Below, piece by piece: positions 39,204 to 47,409 of a stretch of DNA of 64,000 nucleotides. How positions within the stretch are numbered: the first letter of the stretch is position 1; each line of letters opens with the position of its first letter. This stretch comes from Lachnospiraceae bacterium (GTDB taxonomy: Bacteria; Bacillota; Clostridia; Lachnospirales; Lachnospiraceae), in contig JAFRIW010000063.1 of NCBI GenBank assembly GCA_017432565.1, forward strand, positions 1-64,000. The letters are read 5' to 3'. The notes under the pieces are model-generated. The model was not told the DNA's origin. It searched no databases and saw only the letters and a program-made list of their open reading frames with translations. The translations under genes and the position numbers were made by a program.

Positions 39204-41684
39204 TCACTTCTTGTCAAAAGTGACCTCGCCGCCCTTGTACCCGATGGTGACGACGTCTCCCTCTCTGATCTCCTCCGCGAGAATCCGCTCGGACATCGCA
39301 TCCTCAATAACGGTCTGAACCGCGCGCTTTAAAGGTCTTGCACCCATCTTCTCATTGGCGTACTTGTCCACGATATGCTTCTTTAAGGCCGGCGTCATCC
39401 GCAGTGTGATGCCCAGCTGCTCCTTCGCCCGGGCGCTGACCTGGCTGAACAGGAGGGTCGTGATCTGCAGCATCTCATCCCGGGTGAGCGGATGGAAAAC
39501 CTGAATCTCATCGATCCGGTTGATAAACTCCGGCTTGAAGGTTTTCCGCACTTCCTCCATGACGCCGTCGCGCATCTTCTCATAGCTCTGCTGCGCGGTC
39601 GGTTTCGAGGAGAAGCCCAGCGTCTTGGGCTCGATGATCTTCATCGCACCGACGTTGGAGGTCATGATGATGATCGTGTTCTTGAAATTGACCTTGCGGC
39701 CTTTGGAGTCCGTGATATGACCGTCGTCCAGGATCTGCAGCAGAACGTTGAAAACGTCGTGATGCGCCTTTTCAATCTCATCAAAGAGGACGACGGAATA
39801 CGGATGTCTTCTCACCTTCTCCGAGAGCTGGCCGCCCTCCTCATATCCGACATAACCGGGTGCGGAGCCGATGATCTTGGAGACAGCATACTGCTCCATG
39901 TACTCGGACATATCGACCCGGATCAGGTTCTTCTCGGAGCCGAACACCGCAGCTGCCAGCGCCTTGGAGAGCTCGGTTTTACCGACACCGGTGGGGCCCA
40001 GAAACAGGAACGAACCGATCGGGCGGCCCGGATCCTGCAGACCGACGCGCCCGCGGCGGATCGCTTTGGCGACAGCCGCTACCGCATCCTCCTGGCCGAT
40101 CACGCGCTGGTGAAGTTCATCCTCCAGACGCATCAGTCTGGCGGATTCTTTTTCCGTGAGCTTGTTGACGGGAACCTTGGCCCAGCCGGAAATGGTGGTT
40201 GCCACGTCCTCTTCCGTGACCAGTATCTGTTTCTTCTCCTCGCGGCTCTGACGCTTTAATTCCGCATTCTGCCGGCGCTTTCTGCGGCGGGCGAGCTTCT
40301 TCTCGAGCTCATCCTCCTCATGACGCAGTTTTGCAGCCAGCTCCCAGTCCTGCTGTTCCACGGCCTGCGCCAGCTGCCGGTCGATCTCCAGGAGCGCTTC
40401 CTGCTCTTCCTCCGGCTGGTCCTTGCCGGACTTCAGATTCCGCAGACGAACCGCGGCACAGGTCTCATCGATGACGTCGATCGCCTTGTCCGGCAGATTC
40501 CGGTCATTAATGTAGCGGACGGACAGATTCACCGCCGCCTGCAGTGCTTCCTCCTCCACCTTCACACCGTGATGCTCTTCATATTTTGACACCACACCGC
40601 GCAGAATCGCCAGCGCCTCCTCCGGCGTCGGCTCCTCCACCGTGACCGGCTGGAACCGGCGTTCCAGCGCCGCATCCTTCTCCACATATTTCTGGTATTC
40701 ACTGATGGTCGTCGCACCGATCAGCTGCAGCTCGCCCCGCGCGAGGGAGGGCTTTAAGATATTCGAGGCATCGATGGCGCCCTCTGCGCCGCCGGCGCCG
40801 ATGATGGTGTGCAGCTCGTCCAGGAACAGGATCACGTTGCCGCTCTCGATGACTTCGGCGATCACGCGCTTGATCCGCTCCTCAAACTCGCCCCGGTATT
40901 TCGAGCCTGCGACCATGCCCGACAGGTCCAGTGTGAGGAGTCTTCTGTCCTTCACGGTCTGCGGCACCTGGCCGTTCACAATCCGCTGTGCCAGGCCTTC
41001 CACTATGGCGGTCTTTCCGACGCCCGGCTCGCCGATCAGGCACGGGTTGTTCTTGGTTCTGCGAGACAAAATCTGGATCACCCGCTCAATTTCCTGTTCT
41101 CTGCCGATGATCGGATCCAGTTTTCCCTCCGCGGCCAGGGCGGTCAGATCTCTGCTGTATTTCTCCAGCATGCTCTGGCTTTCCTCTTCGTTTCCGCCGC
41201 CGCTGTTGTTTCCCAGCGCCTTCAGATCCTGCTGGTATTCCCGCGGGTCCAGACCCATGGCTGCAATCGTCTCCAGATAGATTTTGCCGATGTTGGCGCC
41301 CATGGCCTCCACCAGTTTGATGCCGACGTTGCTGCCCTCCAGAATCAGGGCAAGCAGCAGATGCTCCGTTCCGATCAGCGCGCTGTGAAAACGCTCCGCC
41401 TGCTGATCCGCCATCTCAAGCACATAGGAAAGGCGCGGCGTATACTCACTGCGGTCCATCAGTGCGTTTCCGCCGTTCTCGCCATGAATCTGATCCATCA
41501 TCCGGACCAGCTTCTCATCCGTAATCTCATTCTCCTCCAGCACCATGCCGGCCGCGCCGTTCTTCTCCCGAAGAAGGCCCAGCATCAGATGCTCGGTTCC
41601 GATATAACTCTGTCCGCCGCGCTTCGCGGCTTCTTCCATCAGGCGCAGTACTTCCTTTGCACTGTCCGTATACTGTCTGCTCAT
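39204..41684 (-). CDS. clpC: ATP-dependent Clp protease ATP-binding subunit ClpC
   Basis: An 826-residue Hsp100 unfoldase that feeds proteins to ClpP. It shows the N-domain repeats (LMEEAAKRGGQSYIGTEHLM and QQAERFHSALIGTEHLLLAL), AAA1 with GEPGVGKT, a UVR-type middle region (QQDWELAAKLRHEEDELE), and AAA2 with GPTGVGKTE. The ATG at 41684 has AGGA about 9 nt upstream; an upstream TTG is not favoured. The usual ctsR-mcsA-mcsB genes are absent here; instead a GntR gene and a 137-bp palindrome precede it, which suggests unusual regulation. Confidence 0.96.
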   Translation of the reverse strand: MSRQYTDSAKEVLRLMEEAAKRGGQSYIGTEHLMLGLLREKNGAAGMVLEENEITDEKLVRMMDQIHGENGGNALMDRSEYTPRLSYVLEMADQQAERFHSALIGTEHLLLALILEGSNVGIKLVEAMGANIGKIYLETIAAMGLDPREYQQDLKALGNNSGGGNEEESQSMLEKYSRDLTALAAEGKLDPIIGREQEIERVIQILSRRTKNNPCLIGEPGVGKTAIVEGLAQRIVNGQVPQTVKDRRLLTLDLSGMVAGSKYRGEFEERIKRVIAEVIESGNVILFLDELHTIIGAGGAEGAIDASNILKPSLARGELQLIGATTISEYQKYVEKDAALERRFQPVTVEEPTPEEALAILRGVVSKYEEHHGVKVEEEALQAAVNLSVRYINDRNLPDKAIDVIDETCAAVRLRNLKSGKDQPEEEQEALLEIDRQLAQAVEQQDWELAAKLRHEEDELEKKLARRRKRRQNAELKRQSREEKKQILVTEEDVATTISGWAKVPVNKLTEKESARLMRLEDELHQRVIGQEDAVAAVAKAIRRGRVGLQDPGRPIGSFLFLGPTGVGKTELSKALAAAVFGSEKNLIRVDMSEYMEQYAVSKIIGSAPGYVGYEEGGQLSEKVRRHPYSVVLFDEIEKAHHDVFNVLLQILDDGHITDSKGRKVNFKNTIIIMTSNVGAMKIIEPKTLGFSSKPTAQQSYEKMRDGVMEEVRKTFKPEFINRIDEIQVFHPLTRDEMLQITTLLFSQVSARAKEQLGITLRMTPALKKHIVDKYANEKMGARPLKRAVQTVIEDAMSERILAEEIREGDVVTIGYKGGEVTFDKK

Positions 41685-41719
41685 CGTTTGTCGTCCTTTC
41701 AATATATGTTAATCGTTCA

Positions 41720-41856
41720 GGTCGTAAAGATCTATGATGGCGTCGGCGGCCTTGGTGTTACTCGTTACTTAGGCGCCGTATTTTGGCGCTTTATGTAACG
41801 CGAGCAAACACCATGGAGCGAGAGCGCCCGCCGAACCATTGTGGATCTTTACGACC
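41720..41856. repeat. 137-bp imperfect palindrome between gntR and clpC
   Basis: The outer arms are perfect over 13 bp (GGTCGTAAAGATC at 41720-41732, GATCTTTACGACC at 41844-41856). Pairing goes on inward with CGGCGG, TGGTGTT, GTTAC and GGCGCC blocks, broken by small mismatches and one extra 11-nt block in the right arm. It would form a long hairpin in the clpC mRNA leader. It may be a small palindromic mobile repeat (MITE-like) or a structured regulatory RNA; no target duplication is visible. Confidence 0.8.
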
Positions 41857-41867
41857 CATAAGGAGAT

Positions 41868-42239
41868 TTACTTATATTCCGCATATACTTCGTCCACAAG
41901 GGCATGCAGATCGTCAAGGGTCAGGCTCCGGCACCGCGCCTCCGCAAGAACCGGCCGCAGGTCGTTCCGGATGACTTCGATGGCCTGAGCCTTGTCGCAG
42001 GCAGCGGCCACGACAGTTCCGCGGCGGCGGTCCGGCTTCAGGATGCCCTCCTGCTTCAGGATCGTATAGGCTTTGTTGACGGTGTGCATGTTGACACCGA
42101 TCAGATCTGCCATCTGCCGCACGGACGGAAGGGCTTCCCCCTCCGAGATCCGGGCAGTTGCGATTCCCATGACAATCTGGTTGCGAAGCTGCAGATAAAT
42201 CGCCTCATCGCTTGTAAAATCAATCTCTACTACAATCAT
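41868..42239 (-). CDS. GntR-family regulator (YtrA type)
   Basis: A 123-residue protein. A winged helix fills residues 5-75 (AIYLQLRNQIVMGIATARIS, LPSVRQMADLIGVNMHTVNK, GTVV), followed by a short helical tail of about 45 residues instead of a ligand domain, as in YtrA-type regulators. The ATG at 42239 follows AAAGG. It precedes clpC in the same direction and has a palindromic operator in its promoter, so it probably represses its own transcript. YtrA regulators usually control ABC exporters, none of which is here. Confidence 0.82.
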   Translation of the reverse strand: MIVVEIDFTSDEAIYLQLRNQIVMGIATARISEGEALPSVRQMADLIGVNMHTVNKAYTILKQEGILKPDRRRGTVVAAACDKAQAIEVIRNDLRPVLAEARCRSLTLDDLHALVDEVYAEYK

Positions 42240-42323
42240 GTGATCCTTTCCGGCACCCGTGTGATCCGTGCGGTCCGCTGTGACGCGGCTTCGCACTTTA
42301 CCGCAAAAAGCAGGAGTGCCATT

Positions 42324-42361
42324 GTTATACTCAGTGTATAACACATGACACTCCCGGTCAA
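42324..42361 (-). promoter_or_regulatory. gntR promoter with palindromic operator
   Basis: The -35 TTGACC lies at 42356-42361 (minus strand). The -10 region (TATACA or TACACT at 15 or 17 bp) falls inside the 19-bp palindrome GTTATACTCAGTGTATAAC (42324-42342). A repressor there would block transcription of gntR and probably clpC. Confidence 0.65.
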
Positions 42362-42397
42362 TGAACGAACTCTAAAGATTTAATAAACAGGATTCGA

Positions 42398-43648
42398 TTA
42401 TTCTCCGCGCTTGCTGTTCAGGAAGCCGTAGCCCATATCGTCATCCGCGTCCGCGAAATTTCTTGCCTGCGGCTGTCTTCTCGGCGCCTGCTCCGGACGG
42501 CCCGCGGATTCACGGCGTGCCGGCTGGATGCCGTCTCTGGCCTCAGGACGGGCCGGTCTGGTTCCCTCGCGGGACTCTCTTGCGGGAGCGCCCTCGGAGG
42601 AAGATGCGCGGCGGACACCGCTCTCTCTCTGATCAGCGGAGGAATATTCTCTCTCTGCAGGTCTTCTGACTGCGCCATCCGCGGAGCGTCTTGCGTCCGG
42701 ACGGACGGTGCGCTCGGCTTCGCCTCTGGCGGATTCGCCGTTCGCGGGTCTTCTGGTCTGGCCGCCCTCTGCGGGACGTCTGGTCTGGCCGCTGCTGCGC
42801 TCTGTCTGTCTGACAGCGCCCGTGCCGGTTCTTCTCTCACCGGAACGCTCACCCGCCGGATAAGCATCCGAGCGCTCTCTCGAGCTTCTGGAAGCATCAC
42901 TTCTGCGGATGGTTACTGCGTCTGCGTTGCGGTTGACCTTGCGCTGTGCGCTGCGCTCTCTCGCCAGATCCACATCTCCGCTCATCATATCGCGGAGCTT
43001 GAAGAACAGGAGGATGCATGCGCCGGCTGCCAGCAGGAACAGTACCAGGAACACGATCATCAGAATACGGAACTTCTTGGCGGATTCGCCCTGGTTCTTC
43101 TGGGCTTCATCCAGTCTGCCGGCCAGATCCTGAATATCGGAAACCTTCAGGCGCTCGCCGTCTTCCGTGAAATACAGATACCATACATTCTCACCGGTCT
43201 GCGGATCGGGAGAAAGAACCAGCTGATACTGATCGGAGGACTGTGTCGATGTAGTCGAAGCCGGCTGTGTGCTCGTCTCAGTCTCGGTCGGTGTGACTGC
43301 TGTCTCGGCAGGCTCTGTCTCGGCAGGTGCTTCCTCGGCACCGATCTCACCGGATACACTTAAGAGATCGCCGCGGATATAACCCTTCTGTCCGTTGCTG
43401 AGCGTTACCGCATACCAGGTCTGCCCGGAAGCGTCCTGCTCCTCGGCAGTGACCTCAACGGTATCGCCGCCCGAGAGGTTGCCCACAACACTGCTGTCCG
43501 TCGACGCGGATGCGCGGACACGCACGCCGCTGCCGGAGACCGTACCTGTTGCAGTCGCTAAAGCTGTGATGCCGGCAAAGGATAATGCCACGGTAAGGCT
43601 CACCGCTGCCGCCAGTACTCTGAAACCGATTCTTGTAAATCTTTTCAT
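42398..43648 (-). CDS. SH3-domain membrane protein with Arg-rich cytoplasmic tail
   Basis: A 416-residue protein. A signal peptide is followed by a bacterial SH3 domain (about 33-100, GVRVRASASTDSSVVGNLSG and GYIRGDLLSV), a Thr/Glu/Ala linker, a short domain, one membrane helix (about 195-217) and a cytoplasmic tail of about 195 residues packed with Arg, Ser, Glu, Ala and Gly (RRPAEGGQTRRPANGE and similar). The SH3 domain likely binds the cell wall; the tail is disordered and may bind nucleic acid or partner proteins. The ATG at 43648 has only a weak GGGG upstream. It stands alone with its own promoter. Confidence 0.75.
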   Translation of the reverse strand: MKRFTRIGFRVLAAAVSLTVALSFAGITALATATGTVSGSGVRVRASASTDSSVVGNLSGGDTVEVTAEEQDASGQTWYAVTLSNGQKGYIRGDLLSVSGEIGAEEAPAETEPAETAVTPTETETSTQPASTTSTQSSDQYQLVLSPDPQTGENVWYLYFTEDGERLKVSDIQDLAGRLDEAQKNQGESAKKFRILMIVFLVLFLLAAGACILLFFKLRDMMSGDVDLARERSAQRKVNRNADAVTIRRSDASRSSRERSDAYPAGERSGERRTGTGAVRQTERSSGQTRRPAEGGQTRRPANGESARGEAERTVRPDARRSADGAVRRPAEREYSSADQRESGVRRASSSEGAPARESREGTRPARPEARDGIQPARRESAGRPEQAPRRQPQARNFADADDDMGYGFLNSKRGE

Positions 43649-43721
43649 CTCTAGACCCCGCTTGTAATAATAGTATTCTTTGACAGGCTCCAAATATCAA
43701 GATAAATGCCTATTCTTGTAC

Positions 43722-43750
43722 AGTATACCCTTAATCCTTTTCAGAATCAA
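43722..43750 (-). promoter_or_regulatory. Promoter of the SH3-domain gene
   Basis: The -35 TTGATT (43745-43750) and -10 TATACT (43722-43727) on the minus strand are 17 bp apart. They leave a 5' leader of about 65 nt. Confidence 0.65.
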
Positions 43751-43862
43751 TTGTTTCGGCACATTAAATCTCTAAAAGTTGTATTTTCTGCCCGTTTTTT
43801 CCATATATCTTGCGGTTTCCGGTCCGCTGACCGATCCGCCGTGCACATCGGCGTTTCCGCAT

Positions 43863-45140
43863 TCACAGGACCGCGTCCAGCGCTTTGCCGATATCATGAC
43901 GGAAATATTTTCCCTCAAAAGAGACATCCTCCAGCGCCTCGTAGGCTTTTGCCCGCGCGCTCTTTAAATCCGGGGCGAGTGCCGTGATGCCCATGACGCG
44001 TCCGCCGCTTGTCACCACATGTCCCGCTTCGTCAAAGCGCGTTCCCGCGTGGAAGCAGTAGATATCGTCCCGTTTCGCGAGCACATCCAGTCCGGTGATG
44101 ACCTTGCCCTTCTCATAGTGTTCCGGATAACCGCCGCTCGCGAGCACCACGCAGACCGCCGCGTCGTCCGAGAACTTCAGCTGAATCTGTTCCAGTGTTC
44201 CGTTCATGCAGGCTTCCATCACATCCACCAGATCTGTCTCCATCCGGGGCAGCACTACCTGTGTCTCCGGATCACCGAAGCGGGTGTTGTATTCCACCAC
44301 CTTCGGTCCGTCCTGTGTCAGCATCAGGCCGAAATACAGAACGCCGGTGAAGGGTCTTCCTTCCGCCGCCATGGCGTCCACCGTCTTCTGATAAATCCGT
44401 TCACGGCACTGACGGTCGATCTCCTCAGTGTAAAACGGACTGGGCGAGAAAGTGCCCATGCCGCCGGTGTTCAGGCCGGTGTCTCCGTCTCCGATCCGCT
44501 TGTGATCCTGAGAGGAGCTCATCAGCGCATAGTGGGTGCCGTCGCAGAACGCCAGCGCACTCACCTCGCGGCCGGTCATGAATTCCTCAATGACCATCTC
44601 GCTGCCCGCGTCGCCGAAGTGCCTGTCGAGCATGATCTCTCTGACGCCCGCACAGGCTTCGTCATAATCCTGACATATCAGGACACCCTTGCCGAGGGCC
44701 AGTCCGCTGGCTTTCAGGACGATCGGGAATTTCTGTGTCTTCAGGTATTCGATAGCCGCGTCCGCGTCTGTAAACACTTCATAGGACGCCGTGGGAATCC
44801 CGTATTTCTTCATCAGATTCTTGGAGAAAGCCTTGCTGCCCTCAATGATAGCCGCATTCGCCCGCGTTCCGAAAATCTTCAGATCCGCCGCCTCGAATGC
44901 ATCCACGATGCCCGCGCACAGCGGATCATCCTGAGAGCAGACCGCAAGGTCAATCTGCTGCTCTTTCGCAAAGGCAATCAGCTTTTCGAATTCCATCACG
45001 CCGATCGGAACGCACTCGGCGATCTCTGCGATGCCGGCGTTTCCGGGCGCGCAGTACAGCTTTTCCACGCGGCTGCTCCTCTTAAGTGCCGCCGCAATCG
45101 CATGTTCTCTTCCGCCGCCGCCGATCAGTAATACTTTCAT
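43863..45140 (-). CDS. purD: Phosphoribosylamine-glycine ligase
   Basis: A 425-residue GARS of the ATP-grasp superfamily, joining glycine to phosphoribosylamine in purine synthesis. It shows the N-terminal nucleotide-binding motif LLIGGGGREHA, the phosphate motif GSEMVIEEFMTGREVSALAF, and NTRFGDPETQVVLPRM in the active site. The length is normal. GGAG lies 7 nt before the ATG. Last gene of the purE-purM-purN-purD run; no clear terminator follows. Confidence 0.97.
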   Translation of the reverse strand: MKVLLIGGGGREHAIAAALKRSSRVEKLYCAPGNAGIAEIAECVPIGVMEFEKLIAFAKEQQIDLAVCSQDDPLCAGIVDAFEAADLKIFGTRANAAIIEGSKAFSKNLMKKYGIPTASYEVFTDADAAIEYLKTQKFPIVLKASGLALGKGVLICQDYDEACAGVREIMLDRHFGDAGSEMVIEEFMTGREVSALAFCDGTHYALMSSSQDHKRIGDGDTGLNTGGMGTFSPSPFYTEEIDRQCRERIYQKTVDAMAAEGRPFTGVLYFGLMLTQDGPKVVEYNTRFGDPETQVVLPRMETDLVDVMEACMNGTLEQIQLKFSDDAAVCVVLASGGYPEHYEKGKVITGLDVLAKRDDIYCFHAGTRFDEAGHVVTSGGRVMGITALAPDLKSARAKAYEALEDVSFEGKYFRHDIGKALDAVL

Positions 45141-45162
45141 CCTTTTTCTCCTCGTATGGAAT

Positions 45163-45786
45163 TTATTTGATAAATGTCTTTCTTCCTTCCACGCGGACTC
45201 TGCCTTCCGCGATCAGTGATATTGCCCGGGGCAGGAGTTCCCACTCCGCCTCCTCCATGACGCGCCGCTGCAGAATTTCGGGCGTGTCGTTTTCCTGCAC
45301 GGCGACGGCCTTCTGGAGCAGAATCGGGCCGGAGTCCATGTCTTCGTCCACGAAATGCACCGTTGCACCGGTCACTTTGACGCCTCTTGCAAGGGCTGCC
45401 TCATGTACATGCAGGCCGTAATAGCCGACTCCGCAGAAGGAGGGAATCAGCGAAGGGTGGATGTTGATGATCCGGGACGGAAACGCCTCGACCATCTTCG
45501 GCGGAATCGCCACGAGGAATCCGGCCAGCACCACCAGGTCCGGCTCTGCCTCCTGCACCGCCGCAAGAAGTGCATCATGAAAAGCTTCCCGCTCCGCGTA
45601 ATCCTTCGGGCTCACACAGATGCCCTCGACACCGGCGCTGCGCGCTCTCTCCAGCGCATAGGCCTTCGGATTGTTGCTGATGACACGGACAATCTGTGTA
45701 TTTTTAATCGTCCCGTCGGCGACCCGGTCGAGAATCGCCTGCAGATTCGTGCCGCCGCCCGACACGCATACAACCACTCTGAGCAT
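45163..45786 (-). CDS. purN: Phosphoribosylglycinamide formyltransferase
   Basis: A 207-residue GART that transfers formyl from 10-formyl-THF to GAR. The N-terminal SGGGTNLQAIL binds substrate phosphate; catalytic Asn and His lie in INIHPSLIPSF, and the Asp in VDEDMDSGPIL. The length is typical. A good ribosome site precedes the ATG; it lies between purM and purD with gaps of about 23 bp. Confidence 0.97.
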   Translation of the reverse strand: MLRVVVCVSGGGTNLQAILDRVADGTIKNTQIVRVISNNPKAYALERARSAGVEGICVSPKDYAEREAFHDALLAAVQEAEPDLVVLAGFLVAIPPKMVEAFPSRIINIHPSLIPSFCGVGYYGLHVHEAALARGVKVTGATVHFVDEDMDSGPILLQKAVAVQENDTPEILQRRVMEEAEWELLPRAISLIAEGRVRVEGRKTFIK

Positions 45787-45809
45787 TGCCTTCTCCTTCT
45801 CTTCCGCTT

Positions 45810-46835
45810 TTAAACCAGCTCCGCGCCCTTTTCCCCGCTCACGCAGGCGCCGATCCGGTATGCCTTCTCACCGGCGGCCTCCAGCGCCGCGATGGTTTTC
45901 TCTGCGTCCTCTTCCCGGACAGCCAGCACCATGCCGATGCCCATATTGAACGTGTTGTACATCATATGTTCTTCGATCTCTCCGGTCTTCTGAAGCAGGG
46001 CAAAAATCGGAGGAACCGGGTAACTGTTCTTTTCGATGCGCGCCAGGATGCCATCGGGGAGCATTCTCGGAACGTTCTCATAGAAGCCGCCGCCGGTGAT
46101 GTGTGAACATCCCCGGATCACAATACCGGCTTCCTTCACGGCGCGCAGCGCTTTTACATAAATTCTTGTCGGGGTAAGAAGTGCCTCGCCCAGCGTCGTT
46201 CCCAGCTCTTCGCGGTATTCCTTCAGGTTCTCCTCCGTGACGTCGAAAACCTTCCGGACCAGCGAGAAGCCGTTGCTGTGCACACCCGAGCTGGCAATGC
46301 CGATCAGTGCATCGCCAGCCTCGATCAGGTGTCCGTCGATCAGATCCTTCTGCTCGACCACACCCACAGTGAAGCCCGCCAGATCATATTCATCCTCCGG
46401 CATCAGTCCGGGATGCTCAGCCGTCTCGCCGCCGATCAGTGCGCAGTCCGCCTGTCTGCAGCCTTCCGCGACGCCCTTGACGATCGCCGCGATCTTCTCC
46501 GGGACATTTTTCCCGCATGCGATATAATCCAGGAAAAACAGCGGCTCGCCGCCGGCGCAGGCCACGTCATTGACACACATGGCGACGCAGTCGATTCCCA
46601 CCGTGTCATGCTTATCCATCAGGAACGCCAGCTTGATTTTGGTTCCCACACCGTCGGTTCCGGAGAGCAGCACGGGGTGCTCCATCTCTTTGATCTTATC
46701 CAGCGAGAACGCGCCGGAAAAACCACCCAGACCGCCCAGTACCTCGGGCCGCATCGTTGTTTTGACATACTGCTTCATCAGCTCCACAGAGGCATATCCT
46801 GCCTCAATATCTACTCCGGCACTGCGATAATCCAT
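45810..46835 (-). CDS. purM: Phosphoribosylformylglycinamidine cyclo-ligase
   Basis: A 341-residue AIR synthetase that closes the imidazole ring. It begins [18 protein letters not shown], the typical N-terminus, with [13 protein letters not shown] and [13 protein letters not shown] as family motifs. The ATG at 46835 has AAGGAG about 10 nt upstream; the longer frame is not supported. It follows purE by 16 bp. Confidence 0.97.
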   Translation of the reverse strand: MDYRSAGVDIEAGYASVELMKQYVKTTMRPEVLGGLGGFSGAFSLDKIKEMEHPVLLSGTDGVGTKIKLAFLMDKHDTVGIDCVAMCVNDVACAGGEPLFFLDYIACGKNVPEKIAAIVKGVAEGCRQADCALIGGETAEHPGLMPEDEYDLAGFTVGVVEQKDLIDGHLIEAGDALIGIASSGVHSNGFSLVRKVFDVTEENLKEYREELGTTLGEALLTPTRIYVKALRAVKEAGIVIRGCSHITGGGFYENVPRMLPDGILARIEKNSYPVPPIFALLQKTGEIEEHMMYNTFNMGIGMVLAVREEDAEKTIAALEAAGEKAYRIGACVSGEKGAELV

Positions 46836-46851
46836 TCTTCCGATTCTCCTT

Positions 46852-47352
46852 TCAATAGTTCTGATAGCCCACTTCCGCAAGGCGCGCGTCCTTGGCAATA
46901 ACCTGTTCCTTCTGCTCTGCGGCAAAAGCCTTCAGCTTCTCCAGCAGCGTCCCGTCCGAGACCGCCAGCATCCGCACAGCCAGCAGCGCCGCGTTCTTCG
47001 CGCCGTCAATTCCGACGGTGGCGACGGGAACGCCCGGCGGCATCTGAACGATGGAATAAAGTGCATCCTGTCCGTTTAATGCGCCGCCCTTCAGGGGCAC
47101 GCCGATCACCGGCAGCGGAAACAGCGCCGCACACATACCGGGCAGCGCGGCGGCCAGACCCGCCCCCGTGATCAGTACACGGATTCCGCGGTCCGCGGCC
47201 TTCTGACAATACTCCACCAGCACGTCCGCTTCCCGGTGGGCCGAGATGATATGCATCTCATAATCCACACCGAACGCTTCCAGCGTTTCAGCGGCTTTTC
47301 CCATAACCTTGAGGTCCGAGTCCGAACCCATGATGATTCCTACCTTCGGCAT
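46852..47352 (-). CDS. purE: N5-carboxyaminoimidazole ribonucleotide mutase
   Basis: A 166-residue class I PurE that moves the carboxyl group of N5-CAIR to give CAIR. The motifs [20 protein letters not shown] and [11 protein letters not shown] carry the active-site Ser, Asp and His. An AAGGAG site precedes the ATG. No purK is present in the window. The gene heads the pur run, 57 bp after the aminopeptidase gene; that gap shows no purine riboswitch and no clear terminator. Confidence 0.96.
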   Translation of the reverse strand: MPKVGIIMGSDSDLKVMGKAAETLEAFGVDYEMHIISAHREADVLVEYCQKAADRGIRVLITGAGLAAALPGMCAALFPLPVIGVPLKGGALNGQDALYSIVQMPPGVPVATVGIDGAKNAALLAVRMLAVSDGTLLEKLKAFAAEQKEQVIAKDARLAEVGYQNY

Positions 47353-47409
47353 TTCCTGTCTCCTTTCCCTGCTGCCGCTCCGGAGGCGGTCACTTCCGGC
47401 CGCTCTCTC

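Noticed and set aside
47353..47409. Purine riboswitch or promoter before purE
   Set aside because: 57 bp without the conserved aptamer core or clear -35/-10 boxes.
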